DNA of 64,000 bases, taken from assembly GCF_018070025.1 (NCBI RefSeq), contig NZ_JAGPYQ010000001.1:5890001-5954000 (forward strand), given 5' to 3'. Below the pieces are notes generated by a model. It was not told the DNA's origin and did not search any database. It saw only the letters and a list, made by a program, of their open reading frames with translations. The translations under genes were made by a program, and so were the position numbers. The DNA is from Streptomyces liliiviolaceus. GTDB lineage: Bacteria > Actinomycetota > Actinomycetes > Streptomycetales > Streptomycetaceae. Every line of letters begins with the position of its first letter. Within the stretch, counting starts at the first letter, position 1. Of the stretch, positions 7,357 to 14,860 are shown in pieces.

Positions 7357-8394
7357 TCAGGCGGGCGCCGCGGTCGTGCCCCGCACTTCGAGGACGGGTG
7401 CGCTCAGGACGACCTGCGCCGGACGGGCGGGGTCGGCGATCCGGTCCAGCAGGCACTGCGCGGCGCGACGGCCGACGTCGTGGCCCGCGCTGTCCACGGT
7501 GGTGAGCCAGAGGTGGCGCAGCCGGGCGAGGTAGGTGTTGTCGTAGCCGACGAGCGAGAGGTCGCGGGGCACCTGGAGGCCGAGTTCCTCGGCGGCGGAC
7601 AGCGCGCCGACACAGGCGATGTCGTTGAAGGCGAACACGGCGGTCGGCCGCCGTTCCGCGCTGAGCAGCCGGACCGTGGCCCGGTAGCCGCCCTCCTCGG
7701 TGAGGTCGCCCTGTTCCACGACGGCCGTGTCGCTCAGCCCGTGCTCGCGCATGACGGCCTCGAAGCTGCCGCGGCGCAGTGCGCCGACCATCCCCTGTCC
7801 GGCGATGTGGGCGATGCGCCGGTGGCCGAGCCCGATGAGGTGCTCGGTGGCGAGGCGGGCGCCGTACTCGTCGTCGTTGGCGACGATGTCCGCGCGGGGC
7901 AGCACCGGCTCGCGGGCACCCGCGACGACGGTCGGCAGCCGCCCGGCCGCCGCCCGCAGCATCTCCGGGCCGGGCAGTGTGCCGACGGCGATGAGTCCGT
8001 CGACCCGCAGGTCGGTGAACATGCGGGTGAGGTCCTCGCCGAGCCGCCGGTTCAGATGGCCGTCGGCCAGCAGCATGTGCAGGCCGTGGGCGTCCAGCAG
8101 GGAGTTGAGGCCGTCCAGCAGTTCCACGAACCAGGGGTTGCGCATGTCGTTCAGGAGCACGCCCACCATGGGGGTGCCCCCTGACCGGGCGTGGTCGAGG
8201 GCCTGCGGACGGGCGCGCCGCTCGCTGAGGCTGCGCGCGGCGGCGTTGGGCCGGTAGCCGAGCTCCTCTACGGCGGCCAGGACGGCCGTCCGCTTCTCGG
8301 GGCGCACGCGGTCGGAGCCGCGCAGCACGAGGGAGACCAGGGATTTGGACACTCCGGCCCGTTCGGCGACATCGCGGATCGTCGGCGGTCTCAT
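7357..8394 (-). CDS. LacI family transcriptional regulator
   Basis: This 345-residue repressor has an N-terminal LacI helix-turn-helix ('TIRDVAERAGVSKSLVSLVLRGSDRVRPEKR', residues 4-34), the hinge helix ('YRPNAAARSL'), and a periplasmic-binding-protein-like sugar domain ('MVGVLLNDMRNPWFVELLDGLN', 'VFAFNDIACVGALSAAEELGLQVPRDLSLVGYDNTYLARL'). It is divergent from a Gfo/Idh/MocA oxidoreductase, and three TGGACCG[TA]TCCA-like sites lie between them. One site begins five bases before its own start codon, suggesting autorepression. The inducer is probably a sugar or polyol metabolised by the oxidoreductase. Confidence 0.92.
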   Translation of the reverse strand: MRPPTIRDVAERAGVSKSLVSLVLRGSDRVRPEKRTAVLAAVEELGYRPNAAARSLSERRARPQALDHARSGGTPMVGVLLNDMRNPWFVELLDGLNSLLDAHGLHMLLADGHLNRRLGEDLTRMFTDLRVDGLIAVGTLPGPEMLRAAAGRLPTVVAGAREPVLPRADIVANDDEYGARLATEHLIGLGHRRIAHIAGQGMVGALRRGSFEAVMREHGLSDTAVVEQGDLTEEGGYRATVRLLSAERRPTAVFAFNDIACVGALSAAEELGLQVPRDLSLVGYDNTYLARLRHLWLTTVDSAGHDVGRRAAQCLLDRIADPARPAQVVLSAPVLEVRGTTAAPA

Positions 8395-8398
8395 GGAT

Positions 8399-8492
8399 TG
8401 GACCGTTCCACAGGCGTCGATGGAAAGTCAAAGGGGTTGACACCTGCTGTGACGAACTCCAGTGTGATCCGGAACGGTCCTGGACCGATCCA
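8399..8492. promoter_or_regulatory. Three LacI-type operators in the divergent promoter
   Basis: TGGACCGTTCCA (8399-8410) and TGGACCGATCCA (8481-8492) are both near-palindromes centred on CG, as expected for LacI-family operators. A third site, CGGAACGGTCCT (8470-8481), is the reverse complement of the first core and abuts the second. The 10-bp core GGACCGTTCC at 8400-8409 has its exact inverse at 8471-8480. The layout suits cooperative binding or looping by the adjacent LacI protein. Confidence 0.72.
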
Positions 8493-8543
8493 AAAGCAGC
8501 GCACACCACCAGCAGTGCACAACCGATCCGAAGAGGAACAGTC

Positions 8544-9701
8544 ATGGGGAGTACGCTCGGCGTCGCCGTCGTGGGGTTCGGCTGGATGGGGCGGGTGCAC
8601 ACCCAGGCGTACGCGCGCGTGCCGCACCACTTCCCGGGACTGTCCGTACGACCGGAACTGATCGCGGTCGCCGACGAGGTGCCCGGCCGGGCCGAGGAGG
8701 CCGCCGCGCGGTACGGCTTCGCCACGGCGGCCCGGGACTGGCGCGAGGTCGCCGCCGACCCCCGGGTCCGGGCGGTGAGCGTCGCCGCTCCGAACTTCCT
8801 GCACCGCGAGATCGGTGTCGCCATGGCCGAGGCGGGCAAGCACCTCTGGATCGAGAAGCCGGTCGGTCTCACCGCCGCGGACGCGCGGGCCGTCGCGGGC
8901 GCCGTCGCCAAGGCGGGCGTCCAGGGCACGGTCGGCTTCAACTACCGCAACGCGCCGGCCGTCGCCGCCGCCCGCGAACTGATCGCCGCCGGTGAGATCG
9001 GCACCGTCACGCACATCCGCATCCGGCTCTTCAGCGACTACGCCGCCCATCCCGAGGGCGCCCTGACGTGGCGTTACGAGCGTGAGCGCGGCGGCAGCGG
9101 CGTGCTCGGCGACCTCGCTTCGCACGGTGTGGACCTGGCGCGCTTCCTGCTGGGCGAGATCGCGTCGCTGACCGCCGACACGGCCGTCTTCGTCCCGGAG
9201 CGGGCCCGGCCCACCGGCGCCACCGCCGGCCACACCCGGTCCACCGGCGGTGAGTTGGGGCCCGTGGAGAACGAGGACTACGTGTCCTGTCTGCTGCGCT
9301 TCGCCTCCGGCGCCCGCGGTGTCCTGGAGGCCTGCCGGGTCTCGGTCGGCGAGCAGAACAACTACGGTTTCGAGATCCACGGCACCAAGGGCGCGGTCTC
9401 GTGGGACTTCCGTCGAATGGGTGAACTGGGAGTCAGCCGCGGCACGTCGTTCCAGGACCAGCCGGTCAGCACGCTGTACGTCGGCCCAGGGCACGGCGAG
9501 TACGCCGCGTTCCAGCCCGGGTCGGCCAACAGCATGGGCTACGACGACCTGAAGGTGATCGAGGCGTACAACTTCCTGCGCTCCATCGCCGAGGGCACGC
9601 CGTACGGGGCCACGCTGGAGGACGCCGTCCACAGCGCGACCGCCCTGGACGCCATGGCCCGTTCGGCCGAGCACGGCACGTGGGTGAGTCCGGGGAACTG
9701 A
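8544..9701 (+). CDS. Gfo/Idh/MocA family oxidoreductase
   Basis: This 385-residue protein has an N-terminal Rossmann fold ('[22 protein letters not shown]', residues 4-25), the family motif '[18 protein letters not shown]' with the conserved EKP, and a C-terminal alpha/beta dimerisation domain. Members oxidise or epimerise sugars, inositols or sugar derivatives with NAD(P). A good 'GAGGAACAGTC' precedes the ATG. Its position opposite a LacI regulator and the operators between them suggest that one sugar-like substrate controls the gene. No transporter lies next to it. The substrate cannot be read from the sequence. Confidence 0.9.
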   Translation: MGSTLGVAVVGFGWMGRVHTQAYARVPHHFPGLSVRPELIAVADEVPGRAEEAAARYGFATAARDWREVAADPRVRAVSVAAPNFLHREIGVAMAEAGKHLWIEKPVGLTAADARAVAGAVAKAGVQGTVGFNYRNAPAVAAARELIAAGEIGTVTHIRIRLFSDYAAHPEGALTWRYERERGGSGVLGDLASHGVDLARFLLGEIASLTADTAVFVPERARPTGATAGHTRSTGGELGPVENEDYVSCLLRFASGARGVLEACRVSVGEQNNYGFEIHGTKGAVSWDFRRMGELGVSRGTSFQDQPVSTLYVGPGHGEYAAFQPGSANSMGYDDLKVIEAYNFLRSIAEGTPYGATLEDAVHSATALDAMARSAEHGTWVSPGN

Positions 9702-9759
9702 GTCTGGCATAAGCCCGCGGTACGTGCCGACACGCGCCGTGGGCCCACCGGATCATCAG

Positions 9760-9765
9760 TAGGAT
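9760..9765 (+). promoter_or_regulatory. -10 element of a probable leaderless promoter
   Basis: TAGGAT sits nine bases ahead of the ATG at 9775, which would place transcription initiation at or within a few bases of the start codon. No Shine-Dalgarno sequence is present, consistent with a leaderless or nearly leaderless mRNA. Confidence 0.5.
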
Positions 9766-9774
9766 TGCCTGTTC

Positions 9775-10461
9775 ATGGACACACGCCAGGTGAACGAGAT
9801 GATCGCTGTCCCGCCGGGGCAGGTCACGCTGTCGGACCGGAGGACGCGGCGCAGTTGGTCGGTGGAGCTCGCGCCCTACCGGCTCGGGGCCTTCCCGGTC
9901 ACGCAGGCGCTGTACGCGCGCGTCTCGGGCATGTGGCCGAGCAGCGCCGACGGGTACCGGCTGCCCGTCGAGGGGGTCTCGTGGTGGGACGCGGTCCGGT
10001 TCTGCAACGCTCTGTCGCTGTGGGAGGGGCTGACGCCGGCCTATGCCATCCGTGCCGACGGCGGGGGCGTCGAGTTAGAGGTCGACTGGGACAGGGCCGC
10101 CGACGGCTACCGCCTGCCCACGGAGGCCGAGTGGGAGCACGGCTGCCGTGCGGGTACGCCGGGGCCGCGGTACGGGCCGCTCGACGAAATCGCCTGGTAC
10201 CGCGACAACTCCCAGGAGCGCGTCCACGACGTGGGCGGCAAACGGCCCAACCAGTGGGGCCTGCACGACATGCTGGGCAACGTGTGGGACTGGTGCTGGG
10301 ACGTCTACGACGCGGAGGTGTACGGGGGGTACCGGGTGCTGCGCGGGGGCGGGTGGTTCGACGAGCACTGGAGTGTCCGCGCGAGCGCGCGGCGCCGCAG
10401 CCATCCGAGTTACCAGGTCGACGATGTGGGCTTCCGGGTCGCCCGGTCCGTATCGCCCTGA
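9775..10461 (+). CDS. SUMF1/formylglycine-generating-enzyme fold protein lacking the catalytic cysteines
   Basis: This 228-residue protein has the sulfatase-modifying-factor fold: 'FPVTQALYARVSG', 'LPVEGVSWWDAVRFCNALS', 'YRLPTEAEWEHGCRAG', 'NQWGLHDMLGNVWDWCWD', 'RVLRGGGWFDEHWSVRASARR' and 'VGFRVARS'. In true formylglycine-generating enzymes the segment after RGGS/RGGG carries a conserved cysteine (the family form is CRSA-like). Here it reads SVRASAR with no cysteine, so sulfatase activation is unlikely. Related non-catalytic or iron-dependent members have other roles. There is no sulfatase nearby. The function is open. Confidence 0.85.
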   Translation: MDTRQVNEMIAVPPGQVTLSDRRTRRSWSVELAPYRLGAFPVTQALYARVSGMWPSSADGYRLPVEGVSWWDAVRFCNALSLWEGLTPAYAIRADGGGVELEVDWDRAADGYRLPTEAEWEHGCRAGTPGPRYGPLDEIAWYRDNSQERVHDVGGKRPNQWGLHDMLGNVWDWCWDVYDAEVYGGYRVLRGGGWFDEHWSVRASARRRSHPSYQVDDVGFRVARSVSP

Positions 10462-10493
10462 GCCGCCGGGGGCGGGGGGGTTGTGTGTCGGGT

Positions 10494-10585
10494 GCGGGCC
10501 GGTGAGGGCTGGCCGCGCAGTTCCCCGCGCCCCTGGGGGGGGCCAGGGGCGCGGGGAACTGCGCGGGCGACCCCCACCGGCCCGC
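10494..10585. terminator. Two inverted copies of the dispersed GC element forming a 24-bp hairpin
   Basis: The core CGCGCAGTTCCCCGCGCCCC at 10515-10534 is followed, after six Gs, by its exact reverse complement. The perfect stem spans 10513-10536 and 10543-10566. The similarity extends outwards into the 'gcgggccggtgaggg' flank on both sides, so this looks like two full copies of the element in opposite orientation. Lying just after the SUMF1-fold gene, it is an obvious candidate factor-independent terminator, although there is no T-run. Confidence 0.8.
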
Positions 10586-10668
10586 GGTACAAACACAACC
10601 GCACCCCCCTCCCCCCGCCCGGAGGGCAACTCACCCTTTCGGGGGGCAGCCGCGGCTGACAGACTCTG

Positions 10669-12075
10669 GTGGTGCGCGACTTCGACTTCCTCGTCATCGG
10701 ATCCGGCCCGGGCGGCCAGAAGGCCGCCATCGCCGCGGCAAAGCTCGGCCGCCGGGTCGCCATCGTAGACAGCCCCGACATGGTCGGAGGGGTCTCCATC
10801 CACACCGGGACCATCCCCTCGAAGACCCTGCGCGAGGCGGTCCTCTATCTCACCGGTCTCACCCAACGGGACCTGTACGGCCAGAGCTACCGGCTGAAGG
10901 AGGACATCACCGTCGCCGACCTGACCGCGCGCACCCAGCACGTGGTCGGCCGCGAGGTCGACGTCATCCGCAGCCAGCTCTCCCGCAACCACGTCTCCCT
11001 GTTCGCCGGCACCGGCCGCTTCGTGGACGACCACACCGTCTCCCTGCGCGAAGTGACCGGCAACGAGAAGCTGCTGACCGCGGACAACATCGTCATCGCG
11101 ACCGGCACCCGGCCCGCCAGGCCCGCGACCGTCGAGTTCGACGAGCTGACGGTCCTGGACTCCGACAACGTTCTCAACCTGGAGCGGGTGCCGCGTTCCA
11201 TGGTCATCGTCGGGGCCGGCGTGATCGGCATGGAGTACGCCTCCATGTTCGCCGCCCTCGGCAGCAAGATCACCGTGGTCGAACAGCGACCCGGAATGCT
11301 CGACTTCTGCGACGTCGAGGTGATCGAGTCGCTGAAGTACCACCTCAGGGACCTGGCCGTCACCTTCCGTTTCGGCGAGACGGTCGCCGCGGTCGAGCGT
11401 CACGCGCGGGGCACGCTCACCGTCCTGGAGAGCGGCAAGAAGATCCCCGCGGACGCCGTGATGTACTCCGCGGGCCGGCAGGGCCTCACCGACGACCTCG
11501 ACCTCGACAAGGCCGGCCTGTCGGCCGACAAGCGCGGCCGGATCAAGGTGGACGAGCACTACCGCACCGAGGTGCCGCACATCTACGCGGTCGGTGACGT
11601 CATCGGCTTCCCGGCACTCGCGGCGACCTCGATGGAACAGGGGCGTACGGCGGCGTACCACGCGTGCGGCGAGCCGGTGGCCCGGATGCACGACCTCCAG
11701 CCGATCGGCATCTACACGATCCCGGAGATCAGTTTCATCGGGAAGACCGAGGACCAGCTCACCGAGGAACGCGTGCCGTTCGAGGTCGGCATCTCCCGCT
11801 ACCGCGAACTGGCCCGGGGCCAGATCATCGGCGACTCGCACGGCATGCTCAAGCTGCTCGTCTCCCCCGACGACCGGAGACTGCTGGGCGTGCACTGCTT
11901 CGGTACGGGTGCCACGGAGCTGATCCACATCGGGCAGTCGGTGATGGGCTGCGGCGGGACGGTCGACTATCTGGTCGACGCGGTCTTCAACTATCCGACG
12001 CTCGCGGAGTCCTACAAGGTCGCCGCGCTCGACGCGACGAACAAGATCCGGCAGATCGACCGGCTCCGGGACTGA
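10669..12075 (+). CDS. sthA: Si-specific NAD(P)+ transhydrogenase-like flavoprotein (SthA family)
   Basis: This 468-residue protein belongs to the pyridine nucleotide-disulfide oxidoreductase family. It has an FAD motif '[13 protein letters not shown]' (residues 8-20), an NAD(P) motif '[21 protein letters not shown]', '[21 protein letters not shown]', and a dimerisation domain ending '[19 protein letters not shown]'. Soluble transhydrogenase equilibrates NADPH and NAD. The active-site segment reads '[17 protein letters not shown]', so it has neither of the redox cysteines of lipoamide dehydrogenases nor the single Cys common in SthA. The start is GTG at 10669 or the adjacent GTG at 10672. A CAGACT element seven bases before the second suggests a leaderless start. 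Confidence 0.85.
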   Translation: MVRDFDFLVIGSGPGGQKAAIAAAKLGRRVAIVDSPDMVGGVSIHTGTIPSKTLREAVLYLTGLTQRDLYGQSYRLKEDITVADLTARTQHVVGREVDVIRSQLSRNHVSLFAGTGRFVDDHTVSLREVTGNEKLLTADNIVIATGTRPARPATVEFDELTVLDSDNVLNLERVPRSMVIVGAGVIGMEYASMFAALGSKITVVEQRPGMLDFCDVEVIESLKYHLRDLAVTFRFGETVAAVERHARGTLTVLESGKKIPADAVMYSAGRQGLTDDLDLDKAGLSADKRGRIKVDEHYRTEVPHIYAVGDVIGFPALAATSMEQGRTAAYHACGEPVARMHDLQPIGIYTIPEISFIGKTEDQLTEERVPFEVGISRYRELARGQIIGDSHGMLKLLVSPDDRRLLGVHCFGTGATELIHIGQSVMGCGGTVDYLVDAVFNYPTLAESYKVAALDATNKIRQIDRLRD

Positions 12076-12206
12076 TCAGGCGCCCCTCGCCGGCGCCGGG
12101 TGCGGTTCGATGTCCGGTGCCGGCCGGTGGGGGTCACCCGCGCCCTGCGGCGCAGCCGCAAGTGTCACAGCCCCGCGCCCCTGACGGGCCGGAGGCCCGA
12201 GGGGCA

Positions 12207-12212
12207 TAAGCT
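12207..12212 (+). promoter_or_regulatory. -10 element of a probable leaderless promoter
   Basis: TAAGCT (TANNNT pattern) lies six bases before the GTG start at 12219, with no Shine-Dalgarno between them. Transcription would begin at the start codon. Confidence 0.5.
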
Positions 12213-12218
12213 CACAGC

Positions 12219-12839
12219 GTGGCAAAGTACTTCGATGTTCATCCCGAGAATCCTCAGGCGCGCACCATCACCCAGGTCGCCGACTCCATTCGCGCGGGTG
12301 CGCTCGTCGTCTATCCCACGGACTCCTGCTTCGCGCTGGGGTGCCAGCTGGGCAGTCGTGACGGTATCGACCGGATCCGCTCCATCCGCCGGCTCGACGA
12401 CCGTCACCACTTCACGCTGGTGTGCCAGAACTTCGCGCAGCTCGGCCAGTTCGTGCAGGTCGACAACGACGTGTTCCGTGCCATCAAGGCTTCGACGCCC
12501 GGCAGCTACACCTTCATCCTCCCCGCGACCAGGGAGGTCCCGCGCAAGCTGCTGCACCCGAAGAAGAAGACCGTCGGGGTCCGCATCCCCGACCACGTGG
12601 TCGCCCAGGCCCTGCTCGCCGAGCTCGGTGAGCCGCTGCTGTCCAGCACGCTCCTCCTGCCGGACGAGGAGGAGCCGATGACCCAGGGCTGGGAGATCAA
12701 GGAACGCCTCGACCACTCCGTCGACGCGGTGATCGACTCCGGCGACTGCGGCACCGAGCCGACGACGGTCATCGACTTCTCCAGCGGCGAGGCCGAGATC
12801 GTCCGCAAGGGAGCCGGCGACGTCTCACGGTTCGAGTGA
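12219..12839 (+). CDS. YciO/Sua5 family L-threonylcarbamoyladenylate synthase-like protein
   Basis: This 206-residue protein consists of a YrdC/Sua5/YciO domain: 'IRAGALVVYPTDSCFALGCQLGSRDGIDRIRSIRRLDDRHHFTLVCQ', 'TPGSYTFILPATREVPRKLLHPKKKTVGVRIPDH', 'PLLSSTLLL', and a closing 'PTTVIDFSSGEAEIVRKGAGDVSRFE'. The family makes threonylcarbamoyl-AMP for the t6A tRNA modification or binds similar nucleotides. The KKKTVGVRIP signature is typical of YciO rather than the essential TsaC/Sua5, so this is probably the paralogue of uncertain physiological role. It starts with GTG directly behind a -10 element. Confidence 0.87.
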   Translation: MAKYFDVHPENPQARTITQVADSIRAGALVVYPTDSCFALGCQLGSRDGIDRIRSIRRLDDRHHFTLVCQNFAQLGQFVQVDNDVFRAIKASTPGSYTFILPATREVPRKLLHPKKKTVGVRIPDHVVAQALLAELGEPLLSSTLLLPDEEEPMTQGWEIKERLDHSVDAVIDSGDCGTEPTTVIDFSSGEAEIVRKGAGDVSRFE

Positions 12840-12908
12840 CCCGCGGCCCGTCCGCGGCACGGCGCCGCCGCGTGCCATGCTGCGGCGCCCGCCGAACCGT
12901 CGGCCGTC

Positions 12909-12954
12909 TAACGTCGGCTTCATGACCATCACTGTGCGGCGGGGCGTCGCGTGA
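12909..12954 (+). CDS. Leaderless 10-codon upstream ORF coupled to the TauE permease gene
   Basis: TAACGT (12909-12914) is a good -10 element placed seven bases before ATG 12922. That ATG opens a short frame, MTITVRRGVA, which ends at TGA 12952-12954 and overlaps the GTG start of the permease gene as GTGA. The permease has no Shine-Dalgarno of its own. The simplest reading is leaderless initiation on the mini-ORF followed by re-initiation on the permease. Alternatively the permease is initiated independently and the mini-ORF is chance. The coding segment is 12922-12954. Confidence 0.45.
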
Positions 12955-13784
12955 CGCCGTGGGAGGCCGTCGCGGTGTTCGCGGCGGGCATGGGTGCGGG
13001 CGCGGTCAACACCGTGGTCGGCTCCGGGACCCTGATCACCTTTCCCGTGCTGCTCGCCACCGGTCTGTCTCCCGTCACCGCGACGGTCTCGAACGCGCTC
13101 GGTCTGGTCCCCGGCGCCGTCAGCGGAGCGTTCGGCTACCGCAAGGAGTTGCGCGGTCAGCGGCGGCGCATCCTCAGGCTGAGCGTCGGTGCGCTGCTGG
13201 GCGGCTTCACGGGGGCCGTGCTGCTGCTGGCGCTGCCCGCGACGGCGTTCGAGAAGATCGTGCCGGTCGTGGTGGGTCTTGCGCTCGTCCTGGTCGCGTT
13301 CCAGCCGCTGATCACGAAGCGCTTGCGCCGCCGCGCGGCGGATCCTTCGTCGGAGCGTTCATCGGCTGCGGGTCCACGAGGGCCGGTCGCGCAGTTCCCC
13401 GCGCCCCTCAAGGACGGGCCGCGCCACCGGGACGGCGGCCCGTCGCTGTTCGTCGGACTGACCCTCGCGAGCGTCTACGGCGGCTACTTCGCGGCGGCGC
13501 AGGGGATCATCTACATGTCTTTGATGGGGGTGCTCCTGGACGAGACGATGCAACGCCTCACCGCCGTCAAGAACGTCCTCGTCGCCGTCGTCAACACCGT
13601 CGCCGCGACCTTCTTCCTCTTCGTCGCCGACTTCGACTGGACGGCCGTCGCGCTGATCGCCGTCGGCTCCGCGATCGGCGGGCAGCTCGGCGCCGCGGTC
13701 GGCCGCCGCTTCAGCCCGCTGGTCCTGCGCGTCCTCATCGTGACGATCGGCACGGTCGCGCTCGTCCAACTGCTGCTGCGCTGA
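12951..13784 (+). CDS. TauE/SafE family membrane permease
   Basis: This 277-residue multi-pass protein has the duplicated TauE/SafE architecture. The first half contains 'GMGAGAVNTVVGSGTLITFPVLLATGLSPVTATVSNALGL' and the second 'TLASVYGGYFAAAQGIIYMSLMGVLL'. Relatives export or import sulfite, sulfoacetate or other organosulfur anions. The cytoplasmic loop between the halves (residues 139-153, 'AAGPRGPVAQFPAPL') is encoded by a copy of the dispersed GC element, meaning that an intergenic repeat has become coding sequence. The GTG start at 12951 overlaps a tiny upstream frame. The substrate is unknown. Confidence 0.85.
   Translation: MTPWEAVAVFAAGMGAGAVNTVVGSGTLITFPVLLATGLSPVTATVSNALGLVPGAVSGAFGYRKELRGQRRRILRLSVGALLGGFTGAVLLLALPATAFEKIVPVVVGLALVLVAFQPLITKRLRRRAADPSSERSSAAGPRGPVAQFPAPLKDGPRHRDGGPSLFVGLTLASVYGGYFAAAQGIIYMSLMGVLLDETMQRLTAVKNVLVAVVNTVAATFFLFVADFDWTAVALIAVGSAIGGQLGAAVGRRFSPLVLRVLIVTIGTVALVQLLLR
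13365..13408 (+). repeat. Dispersed GC element inside the permease coding sequence
   Basis: This copy includes the flank 'gctgcgggtccacgagggcc' and the core CGCGCAGTTCCCCGCGCCCCT (13388-13408). It is in frame and adds about 15 residues to the central loop of the TauE-type protein without interrupting it. Confidence 0.85.
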
Positions 13785-13814
13785 CCGCCGCGCGCGCCTA
13801 CGGGACGACTGGGC

Positions 13815-14477
13815 TCACTTGCTGAACGGTCCCTCCAGTGCCGCCCACTGCAACAGCATGATGGTCTTGGCGTCGGCGATCGCGCCCGTACGGATCATGC
13901 CGAGGGCCTCCCTGAAGGGCAGTTCGACGGTCTCGATGTCCTCGCCCTCCTCGTCCAGTCCGCCGCCCTCGTGGGTGCGGGTGGACGGTCCGTAGGAGGC
14001 GGCGTAGAAGGTGACGCGCTCGGTGACCGAGCCCGGGCTCATGTAGACGTCGAAGACCCGCTCGACCTCGCCGATCGTGTGCCCGGTCTCCTCGATGACC
14101 TCGCGTCGTACGGCGACCTCGGGGTGCTCGTCGTCATCGTCGAGCAGACCGCCCGGTGTCTCGACGAGCATGCCGTCGGGGTGTCCGTTGACGTACACGG
14201 GATAGCGGAACTGCCGGGTGAGCAGCACGGTCTCGCGTTCCGTGTCGTACAGCAGGATCGTGGCGCCGTTGCCGCGGTCGTGCGTCTCGCGCTCCTGGGT
14301 GGACCAGGTGCCGTCGGCGAGCTGGAGGTCGAACGTCGTGGTGCGCTCCACGTACCAGTGGCAGGACAGCAGGGTCACGTCCCGCACCTTGACCCGGGGG
14401 TTCCCCGTCAGGTCGAGGCCGACCCGGTCGAGTCCGGTACGGCCCCTGCGGTCCGGGGTGTCGATGCCCGCGGTCAT
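13815..14477 (-). CDS. Nudix hydrolase, ADP-ribose/nucleoside-diphosphate-sugar type
   Basis: Starting at the ATG at 14477 gives 220 residues, beginning 'MTAGIDTPDRRGRTGLDRVG'. The core has 'VLLTRQFRYPVY', a Nudix loop 'GGLLDDDDEHPEVAVRREVIEETGH', and 'VYMSPGSVTERVTFYAA' with an acidic C-terminal helix, as in GDP-mannose and UDP-glucose pyrophosphatases (NudK/YffH group). The Nudix loop seems to contain one extra residue between the first glycine and the first metal-ligand glutamate relative to GX5EX7REUXEEXGU. Longer in-frame starts (14552, 14636) exist, but their extensions look non-coding. It ends near the permease in convergent orientation. Confidence 0.85.
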   Translation of the reverse strand: MTAGIDTPDRRGRTGLDRVGLDLTGNPRVKVRDVTLLSCHWYVERTTTFDLQLADGTWSTQERETHDRGNGATILLYDTERETVLLTRQFRYPVYVNGHPDGMLVETPGGLLDDDDEHPEVAVRREVIEETGHTIGEVERVFDVYMSPGSVTERVTFYAASYGPSTRTHEGGGLDEEGEDIETVELPFREALGMIRTGAIADAKTIMLLQWAALEGPFSK

Positions 14478-14649
14478 CGTGCACCGGCCGGGGAGGAGGT
14501 ACGGGTGGGAGAAGTACGGGTGGAACAAGTGGTCATGTCCTGCTTCTACCATCCCGGTCACGCCCCTGTCAGGCGTGTCATTGATCAGCGGGGCCGCCGA
14601 CGGTCGGGCCGTCGACCTGTCGCCGCGTTCCTGCAAGAGGTTCGTACGT

Positions 14650-14690
14650 GCGAGCCGGTGGGGGCTGGTCGCGCAGTTCCCCGCGCCCCT
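14650..14690 (+). repeat. Dispersed GC element in the 14478-14860 intergenic stretch
   Basis: 'gtgcgagccggtgggggct' plus the core GCGCAGTTCCCCGCGCCCCT lies between the divergent Nudix and amidohydrolase genes. The rest of this 380-base stretch shows no convincing gene. The part close to 14861 should hold the promoter of the secreted protein, but I cannot point to its elements. Confidence 0.75.
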
Positions 14691-14860
14691 ACCGTGCAGC
14701 CCGCCCCCGCCGGCCCGCAGCCGACCCGGCCAACGGAGACCCGACGATCCATCAGGTCAAGCGTCCCGGACTCTTGACTCTCCTCTCCGCAGTCGGGATT
14801 CTCATCCCCAAGCGTTTGCAGGAGTCATGACAAGCAGCGTGTCGTCGACCGAAGACGTGG

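Noticed and set aside
5828..8941. 1037-codon open frame on the minus strand spanning several genes
   Set aside because: It lies antisense to four well-supported genes, is made of Arg/Pro/Ala-rich sequence, and only its in-frame overlap with the LacI region is coincidental. Long antisense frames are expected at this GC content.
12110..12190. Degenerate match to the dispersed GC element ahead of the YciO gene
   Set aside because: Only scattered pieces ('ggccggtgggggtc', 'cagccccgcgcccctgac') match. The middle is different, so it may be a separate repeat type.
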